A DNA stretch of 64,000 bases, from contig NC_079882.1 of assembly GCF_029227915.1 (NCBI RefSeq), forward strand, positions 28,136,001 through 28,200,000. The letters run 5' to 3'. The DNA is from Hydractinia symbiolongicarpus. Its lineage: Eukaryota > Cnidaria > Hydrozoa > Anthoathecata > Hydractiniidae. The notes beneath the pieces were generated by a model. That model searched no databases and was not told the DNA's origin. It worked only from the letters and a program-made list of their open reading frames with translations. Below are positions 57,385-64,000 of this stretch, in pieces; the stretch's first letter is position 1, and every line of letters starts with the position of its first letter. The position numbers and the translations under genes were made by a program.

Positions 57385-58122
57385 TAGTAGTCGATAAAGC
57401 CCGTGGAAAATCCACTGAGGCAGGATAAAAATGAAAAAGAAGCGTTATTTGAATTTTGATGGCGTCAGCAACCCATCCACAAAAAATAAATTAGAACCTT
57501 ATTTTCACTTTGACTATATTGTGTAGAACTTAAAGGGCTGATCAAGAAAATGTATATGATCATGTGCTATTGACGAACGGTTAAGAAGATATAAGGGTTT
57601 AAAAATTTTGCTAACGTCAGCAATGGATGGCCCGTCAAAACCCCCCAAATTTTTTTTCAGAAATTTGTATACCGGTTGCCTTCATTGTATAGATCTTGAA
57701 ACTCTGATCAAGAAAATGTATAGGATCATGTACTTTTGACAAACGTTTGCAAAGATATTAGGGTTTAAAGGTTTTTTGATGACGTCTCAAACCCGTGCAT
57801 TCCGAAACGGATTTTGGGACCCAATTTTGGGAAACTTACCCAAATTGGTCCCAGGTGGCCCCTAATTACCTACGCGATGAAAAAACATTGACGTCACCAC
57901 CTCGTTTCCAAGTTATTTGTCCTCAAAGTTTTTGGTGCACTGTAATGGCTTCATTAATTTAATATAGGATATTGATGTTAAAGTAGTGTTATTGACGTTG
58001 CGCCGTAACGTCAGAAAACTTAACATATTAGACATGCATTTTTCGGCAACATCAAATGAAAATGAACACATCCACTTTGCCTGTTACGGACAGACACAGT
58101 CTCTGTATTATTATAAGAGACA
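57385..58122 (+). repeat. Dispersed repeat R2, full copy nested in Harbinger
   Basis: Starts AGTAGTCGATAAAGCCCGTG with the GTGGA...TCCAC hairpin and ends TCTGTATTATTATAAGAGA. It is collinear with 38270-38996, including GACGAACGGTTAAGAAG, TTTTTTGATGACGTC, GACGTCACCACCTCGTTTCC and the ATTAGACATGCATTTTTCGG block. A triple GTTCGAAAATGT run follows at 58142-58175. Confidence 0.75.
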
Positions 58123-59030
58123 AGCATTCCTTTAAAAAAAACGTTCGAAAATGTGTTCGAAAATGTGTTCGAAAATTATGGGTTTTAATGCAAACTGTAA
58201 AAAGCATGAATTTAAGTTTAAATATGTTAGTGATTTATATGACTATATTTTATAAGATCTGCACATTCAATAAGATTTTCGACTACCTACTTTATCAGAA
58301 TCTCTCTTTTTTCCAAGTCACCATTTTCTCTATATTTTATCATTCCATATCCGCCAGTTTTGTTTTTGTTTCGCATTTTCAACAACTCGTTTTAGAACAT
58401 ATAGCTAGTATGTTTCACATAATTATCCATCTTACTACTACTTGATCTCTTCTATAATTCTCTTTCTAATACTTTTGTGAAACATACTATATTATGAACT
58501 GGCTTTCGTTTTTCTTTTGTTTTTTGTTTGTTTTTTATTTATATATTAATCTTTATACGAATATCATGTGTTATTTCAGGAAAAGAGCCATTTTGTACAA
58601 TTATGGAGCTCAAATATAACCGTTATTATTATTATTATCATAATTACGTAATCGTGAAATGTTGGATGAAATTTGACTTAAATGCATCCAACATGAAAGT
58701 TGTGTTAGATGAAGCTGAAAATGTTGGATGGAATGTTTGATCGGTATCAAACTTCATCCAACATCATTCAACATGATTTTTTTCTTCTTTATTTATTTTT
58801 AGGAAATTTTGATTCACTCAAATGCATCCAACATTTCATCCAACATTAAAAGTTTACGATGTTGGATGAAATGTTGGATGCATTTGAGCCGGCCTTTAAG
58901 GATAGTGAGAGTTGACTGTGCACTTGAATCCCAGTAATTTTTTTCCATTTCACGCACACTATCGAAGTTCTTAAGTTAGGTAATATCGCTCACGTTATGA
59001 CACGGCTCAAACCAAACCAAGAAACAGCTT

Positions 59031-59882
59031 TTAGCGTCGTTTCCACATTGCGGTTATTCTCCTACGTACTGGTACTGATAGAAATATATATATCATTGCG
59101 TCTGAAATGTATGCAAATATGTACGCCAAAGACAACATTTGAACGACGTAATCTGGTATTTTAACGTTCAAGATGGTAGTGAAAAAGTATACTTGGTCGG
59201 GCAAAATGATGAACACAACAAAAGTGATCATGATTAGGGCGGGGATGTAAAACCCTCCTCTTCTGTGCTTTTCTTTAACTTGAACTTCCCCTGCGGTGTT
59301 TTGCTTTGTCGTCTCTGATCTTGATACAGACGGACGTTGTCGTTTATGTCGTTGCATCTGCTTGTAAAAATACCCATAAGTAAAAATTGCAATCAGCAAA
59401 AATATCACTTCCACAAGAGGAAGGTAATAAATTGTTGCAAATGTGATGATGTTGTCGATCTTCATTGATACTATGTTTTGTATGGTAATCCCAAACAGTA
59501 TACTTAGAAACCATGCAATTGCTATGGTGGTGGTAGCTTTTTTTTCACTCCAGTAAAGATGATATCTGAGGTTAAGGTATACGGCCAAGAATCGATCGAT
59601 CGTCAATAGTATCATGGCAAGAAAATACCCTATTGTAAACGTAGTCCACTGAAACATTGTTATATATGTAGCTACCTTTGAAATTCCAGAGAGAAATAAG
59701 ATTCTTCGTATGCAGCCAGTAATACTTAGTAGAACTTCTGAAAAACTTAAATTCAATAAATATGTTAATGGAGTCTTGTACAAGGCGCGCATTCTAACTT
59801 GATACAACATGTAGCATCCAAAAAAGTGTAATAATGTTCCAATAAAGTATAGAATGATAACAAATATTGGAAGAAACTCCAT
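59031..59882 (-). CDS. Second divergent intronless class A GPCR
   Basis: From the ATG at 59882 (an in-frame TTG further upstream is not used as a start) the ORF gives 283 residues with seven hydrophobic segments: TM1 ~5-27, TM2 ~38-60, TM3 ~74-98, TM4 ~116-138 (Trp124), TM5 ~150-174, TM6 ~210-236 (Pro228) and TM7 ~246-269. The DRY box reads DRF (96-98, in TIDRFLAVY), so the G-protein-contact arginine is kept. NPxxY reads SDAMIY (260-265). The third loop is long and basic (HKRQRPSVSRSETTKQN..., EKHRR) and the C-tail is very short (VRRRITAMWKRR). There is no TM3-side disulfide cysteine at the usual place. The ligand is unknown. It does not look like a recent duplicate of the receptor at 9787. 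Confidence 0.85.
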   Translation of the reverse strand: MEFLPIFVIILYFIGTLLHFFGCYMLYQVRMRALYKTPLTYLLNLSFSEVLLSITGCIRRILFLSGISKVATYITMFQWTTFTIGYFLAMILLTIDRFLAVYLNLRYHLYWSEKKATTTIAIAWFLSILFGITIQNIVSMKIDNIITFATIYYLPLVEVIFLLIAIFTYGYFYKQMQRHKRQRPSVSRSETTKQNTAGEVQVKEKHRRGGFYIPALIMITFVVFIILPDQVYFFTTILNVKIPDYVVQMLSLAYIFAYISDAMIYIFLSVPVRRRITAMWKRR

Positions 59883-59903
59883 TTCGTGCTCACGTAAATT
59901 CAA

Positions 59904-60170
59904 TACTCTTCGTTCTAATATTTATGAAGTGAAAAAGTTAAATAATTCTTTTCACGCCGATCTAATATCAGTTGTTACATCTGTTCAAAATCTAATTATG
60001 AACTTATTATGTGCTTTTGAACCCTAATTTCCCAGTTTTTGTCTTTACCACCTGTTCTTTCTTTACAAATCATAAAATTGCAAAGTAGTTCACAGAATTT
60101 ATTTTTTTCGTCTCAGTGTCGAATTTAGAAATTATTTTGATCTGCTTATGTGAAAGTGTTCGCGATGTAG
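59904..60170. other. 5' flank of GPCR
   Basis: No TATA box or other element recognised with confidence. Confidence 0.3.
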
Positions 60171-60199
60171 TTAAGTTATTTACATTTTAAAGCCGCTGA

Positions 60200-61200
60200 G
60201 CAACCGTTTATGATTCCAATTAGGTAAATGCGGATAGTACATCGAACTGAACGTGAAAAAGATAAATTGTACAGGCGTTGTTGACATTCTCTATTAGAGA
60301 ATGCTGTGATATTTGCCAGTCTTATCATTTGAAATGGCGGTCTACCTTGTTCAAATTTGTGTGAAAGTAGCTTTGTGGTTGGAATTACTGAGCAAAAATT
60401 GGCAATATGTCTGTCAACTGTGCATATGTAAACGTTGTCCATTTAAAAGTCATTCAGACTATGCTTGATAAGCTCGGTCTTATTTTCGCTATTTCTCATT
60501 CATCATGTATTTGCTCCATTGTGTTGGTTTCTTTTGACTGAGCTGTTCAACCTTTACCCTTAAAGTGCAATCAGCTCCAAGCCATGCCCTTTATATTCCC
60601 TCATTGACCCATCTTTGTGTTGAACTGTCGCGAAATAGATGAATGCAGCTGTATTTAGTGTGATTCTTTTCAGAATAAATTCGGCTACGTCACTAAAAGT
60701 AGAAAGTGGAACTTTCTTAACTGCTGCAAAAGCACTATACCATCAAATATGAATACATCTTGGTTGGAATCATTACACGGTGGAATGACGTTATCTTTAA
60801 TTGTTTGAAACAGCTTCGATATGACTGTTTTTACCAAGCCACCGCCTGACAACGCAAGTGATCAAGGAATCGGACCCAACGAAAACGATAAAACTTTCTG
60901 CAGTGATATCTCTGCTGCTTTTTGCTATGACCAGCAACCTTTCAAATTTTCTTCTTTCTGCGGCCATAGTGAAAGCTTCCTCTTTGATCTTGCAAATCTT
61001 CTTAACTTTCGTGTCTATAAATGTTTCACCTTTTTTAAATTGTGGTTTAAAATGGAGTTACGGATGTTGTTATTCTGTCTGTGATGAGTTTGTGAGTGTT
61101 TTTCTTCTACTTGCAGTAAATCTGTCACAATCTTGTCACTTGCTACGACACCGGAACACATGTGTACCAAAGAATCTCAGTAAAAAATAGGCTCCTTCAA
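60200..61200 (-). pseudogene. Relic of an uncharacterised invertebrate repeat-type gene
   Basis: Minus-strand words across frames include ASDKIVTDLLQVEEKHSQ (near 61150), SLQKVLSFSLGPIP followed by SLALSGGGLVKTVISKLFQT (near 60860-60780), DVFIFDGIVLLQQLR, FSDVAEFILKRITLNTAAFI, YFATVQHKDGSMREYKGHG, and finally SQKKPTQWSKYMMNEK. This ordered set matches, from memory, a large family of uncharacterised proteins found in high copy in cnidarian, mollusc and echinoderm genomes, thought to be transposon-linked. That match is unverified. Several frameshifts and stops are present. The plus-strand ORFs at 60821-61190 are shadows of this relic. Confidence 0.45.
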
Positions 61201-61764
61201 CTAATCAAAACTTCTTAGGCTTTCCGCACAGCATTGCTATCAAAATTGATACGCGATGGCTCCATGTGTTTCGGACGAGTTGATCGTAACGACTTATAAA
61301 ACAATTCACTTTTCTTTTTCGCAGCGAGACGCTCAATGTAAGTCTTTTTTATCCATTACAATGATTAAATTTCGATTTTTCATGAAAACGCCATACTTAA
61401 AGGAGAGGCGAACTGCGCCGCGGCACGGCTGCTGAATAAAAGCTTATGATAAGCGTTGATTTTAAAGACCAGACTCATTGGCTTGCTCGCCTGCTCTATA
61501 AACTACAACTATAAACCATACATCATCTTTTTTACATTTTTGTGAGTGCTGAATTATTTATAATTCAGTACTTTTACGCATTTGTCAAGTGGGTGGCTAA
61601 ATTAAAAAACAATGGGACATATTTCTCTCTTTATTGTGATGGTCACAGGGTCAATATACACAATGTGATTTAATAAAAAAAAGTTGAAGATCAAAATGAC
61701 AAAAGTGTTGAACAACATGGGAATAACATATTTTTATTATTTTGTACCACTTAACTTGCGAATA

Positions 61765-61905
61765 AAATAGCGAGAAAAGATAAAAAAAAGTAAAACCAAG
61801 GAAGAAAGATGAAGCCACCATATTGCACGTTCGATTTGTTATTGATGGTTTCCGGTCTGTATATTTATTCAAATTTGGCGTCATCTTATGATAACGAACT
61901 TTATC
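61765..61905 (+). repeat. Repeat shared with 30590-30735
   Basis: See the other copy for shared words; here TTTCCGGTCTGTATATTTAT and AAATTTGGCGTCATC are clear. It lies just 5' of the young LINE, so it may be that LINE's 5' flank or a separate short element. Confidence 0.5.
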
Positions 61906-61945
61906 GTTCGAAGTTGATAGCATGGTGTGGAAAAGGGATAGATAG

Positions 61946-62008
61946 ATAGATCTATTACATCTACTCCTCTACCTCTCTGCCGATATTGAACCAAACCCAG
62001 GCCCTTAA
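61946..62008 (+). other. 2A-like (StopGo) leader ending in NPGP-stop
   Basis: In the frame of the downstream ORF the residues are IDLLHLLLLYLSADIEPNPG, then P, then TAA (62006-62008). D(V/I)ExNPGP preceded by a leucine-rich run is the signature of 2A-like ribosome-skipping peptides. Such motifs are documented near the N-terminus of ORFs in some CR1 and L1Tc-type LINEs. An in-frame TAG lies upstream at 61943. No ATG is visible between that TAG and the motif. Confidence 0.75.
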
Positions 62009-64000
62009 CCCTGTCAATACTGCTTCAAAACTGTTCGTTGCAATCAAAAGAGACTCCGGTGTACTTCCTGCATGAACATCTGTCACGCTTCATGTACAAC
62101 AGTCAACCGCAAACCGCTACCATCCAGAGAGGAAACACCCTGGATCTGTTCAAAATGCACGCATTCAGAACTACCCTTCCAAAATATATCCACTGATCAG
62201 AATCCACCTGTTGAAGTAGAACCTACTGCAGACTGGAAAGTTTCAAGCGAACACATCAAAGCTCTTCTTGATAATCGAAATCACACATCAATAGCGACCA
62301 TCAACACACAAAGTCTTCTTTCATCTCTCACCGAATTCAAACAAATGATTGAAGACTACAATTTCGATATCGTCTGCGTAACAGAAACATGGCTCCAGAA
62401 CAAAACTCAAGAAAAATATGTTCAAATCCCAGACTATGTATTCAAAGGTAACCATCGAGGAAGTAAGGGTGGAGGTGTAGGAATATACTTAAAAGAATCA
62501 ATAACCTTTAAAGAACGAACTGATATTCCGAAAATTGATCCTTCCATCGAACAATTCTGGGTTGAAGTCAACGGTAAGAACAAAAACTCTCACTATCTCG
62601 TCGGATGCATATACCAACCAAGCTCCAAAGAAGGCGAGAAAAGAGAATGGTGTGACAAATTCGAACATCTCCTGAGTCAAGTTTACACAAAATGGCACGG
62701 TCCAATCGTCATTTGTGGTGACTTTAATATCGACCTTCTCACTAAATCGGTCAGTCAAGAAACATATATGAACATTTTGAATACGTTTGACTTATCGCAG
62801 CATGTTACAAAACCAACAAGAAAAGATAAGACCTTTATCGACCATATCTCGACGAACCTACCTGAGAAAATCATCCACCAGAACGTCATCAAAACCGACG
62901 AAATAAGTGATCATGACCTCGGTTACGTCATTATAAACATTCGCAAACAGCGGTTCGAACCAAGATACAAAGTCATTCGCGATGAAAAACGTTTTTCGCT
63001 AAATGACTACATTACTGACTTTTCGCAACTACCGTTTAACATCGTTTACGCAGTAGACGATCCGAACGACAAAGTATCAATGCTAAACCATCTGATTACT
63101 GAATGTTTATCACGACACGCTCCATTGAAACGTACCAGATTCACAAGACCTCCTGCTCCCTGGATGCAAGACCCTATAATCAACAACTCCAAAAATGCTC
63201 TCGAAGAGATACGAAAAACCAAATCTAGAGACAACAGTGAATACGTTAAGCTCCGAAACAACCACAAAAAACTTATCAGAAAAGCCAAGTCAAAATTCAT
63301 TCTAAAATCGTTACCATCGAGTAATCCTAAGGAAGTATGGAAAACTATCCACAGGATTCTCAAACCACCAACCGCTAGAATAAAGTTTGATCCTGATAAA
63401 CTGAATGATCACTATACCACACTCGCATCTCGTCTTTGCGAGAAAGAAAACGTTCCCTTGAATCCCAAACAGCTCATATCTGCACTACCACTTGATACCG
63501 AACAGTTACTACAAATGCACGAAACAACCTATGAAGAGGTAAACAAGATCATTCGAAATCTTCGGAGTGACTGCTCGAGCGGCCATGATAATATCCCTGT
63601 CAAATTCCTGAAGCCAGTCCATGACTACATCACGTCCCCACTTGTTCACATCATAAACAGTTGCATCACCACAAGATCATTCCCTGATCTATGGAAACTG
63701 GCACGCGTCTGTCCAATTCCAAAAGTTGCGAATCCAACAGTGGCAAAAGACTTCCGTCCAGTCTCCATCTTACCAATCCTATCAAAAATCTTCGAGAGAG
63801 TAATCTTGAACCAAATACTAACCTTCGTCGAATCCAAAGTATACAACACGACACAATCAGGATTCCGAAAAGGACATTTCACCACCACTCTTCTCTTGAA
63901 ACTGCGTGACGATATTGTAAAAACAATGAACAAAAATGACATAACCATCGCAGTAATGATCGATTATTCCAAAGCGTTCGATACCATCGACCATTCAATA
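62009..64000 (+). CDS. LINE ORF2: PHD-like finger, endonuclease, reverse transcriptase (partial)
   Basis: 664 codons are open from just after the TAA to the window edge; the first ATG is at 62072. The N-terminal Cys/His cluster (CQYC, then CTSCMNICHASC, then WICSKC) is PHD-finger-like. The endonuclease domain shows INTQSLLSSL, VCVTETWL, GGGVGIYL, GCIYQPSS, the catalytic ICGDFNIDL (near 62717) and SDHDLGYV. The RT begins with SSGHDNIPVKFLK, continues with WKLARVCPIPKV, FRPVSILPILSKIFE and QSGFRKGHFTTTLLL, and reaches motif A (IDYSKAFDTIDH) at the edge. The intact EN and RT motifs predict target-primed reverse transcription if the rest is whole. The start may be the ATG at 62072, inside the finger. 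Alternatively, it may come from read-through or a 2A-coupled frame upstream. Confidence 0.92.

Larger units (their letters stand above)
54810..58894. mobile_element. PIF/Harbinger DNA transposon, 4.1 kb, broken
   Basis: The left end is GGCCGGCTCATCAAAATGCA, then TCCAACATTTCAT. The right end reversed is GGCCGGCTCAAATGCATCCA, then ACATTTCAT. The terminal inverted repeats thus match over ~30 bases with a small indel. Sub-terminal zones on both sides repeat ATGTTGGATGAAAT and CATCCAACAT many times, likely transposase-binding sites. Inside are a PIF/Harbinger transposase on plus and a MADF-type second protein on minus, the two-gene set known for this superfamily, plus a nested R2 copy (57385-58122). 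A 3-bp target duplication is not evident (flanks TTTGC and TTTAA). The right end lies 136 bp from the GPCR stop at 59031. Confidence 0.85.
61938..64000 (+). mobile_element. Young non-LTR retrotransposon (CR1-like), cut by window end
   Basis: A (GATA)n run at 61938-61950 precedes a leucine-rich 2A-like leader, a zinc-finger region, an apurinic-type endonuclease and the start of reverse transcriptase, all in one frame. The coding part is visibly less AT-rich than the surroundings. The lack of stops over nearly 2 kb marks it as recent. The 5' boundary is not certain. Confidence 0.85.

Noticed and set aside
59883-59903. Upstream extension of the second GPCR by seven residues
   Set aside because: The extension would need a TTG start. 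The first ATG, at 59882, gives a complete receptor.
60821-61190. Plus-strand membrane-protein-like ORFs
   Set aside because: Hydrophobic stretches in two overlapping frames are the antisense shadow of the minus-strand relic at 60200-61200.
62498-63948. Several minus-strand ORFs of 60-105 codons
   Set aside because: They are antisense to the continuous LINE reading frame, which runs off the window end.

Overview
The window is eukaryotic nuclear DNA, almost certainly from an animal and most likely a cnidarian. It is strongly AT-rich and gene-sparse. Genes are split by GT-AG introns, polyadenylation-type AATAAA motifs follow coding ends, and there is no operon-like packing. The cnidarian guess rests on an IGFBP-antistasin secreted protein, divergent intronless class A GPCRs and a dense load of LINE, PIF/Harbinger, pogo-type and tRNA-SINE relics. 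It is an inference, not a proof.

Genes that look real: (1) a five-exon secreted IGFBP + antistasin protein on the minus strand (767-2183), with a TATA box just upstream; (2) an intronless divergent class A GPCR (9787-10677, plus); (3) a complete 13-exon lysosomal/prostatic-type histidine acid phosphatase (37727-49174, plus), joined here exon by exon to a 423-residue type I membrane protein; (4) a second intronless GPCR (59031-59882, minus). Weaker candidates are a SAP-like ORF (4930-5238, minus), a charged ORF (34700-34984, minus), an ORF at 52442-52744 and a convincing orphan terminal exon with poly(A) signal (53569-53782).

Most of the rest is transposon-derived. From 11.7 to 25.7 kb there are four copies of one dispersed repeat, called R1 here; copy A is split by a 5'-truncated LINE and carries a tRNA-derived SINE. 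The same stretch holds a TA-flanked pogo/Tigger-like MITE and, 0.75 kb on, a decayed pogo-type transposase. From 28.0 to 29.6 kb a ~129-bp satellite sits inside an element with inverted subterminal motifs and small hairpins, as in Helentron-type non-autonomous elements. LINE relics and more MITEs follow to 36.5 kb. Acid phosphatase intron 1 holds copies of a second repeat family, R2, and two foldbacks. At 54.8-58.9 kb lies a whole PIF/Harbinger element: matching terminal inverted repeats, broken transposase (plus), broken MADF partner (minus) and a nested R2 copy. The window ends inside a young LINE (61.9 kb to the edge) whose ORF stays open to the last base. Just before that ORF is a leucine-rich stretch ending in a 2A-like (ribosome-skipping) motif, followed at once by a stop codon.

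The most noteworthy items are the 2A-stop arrangement of the terminal LINE, the satellite-bearing Helentron-like element, the complete two-gene Harbinger fossil, and the unassigned R1 and R2 families. I did not find a clearly new enzymatic or defence system.
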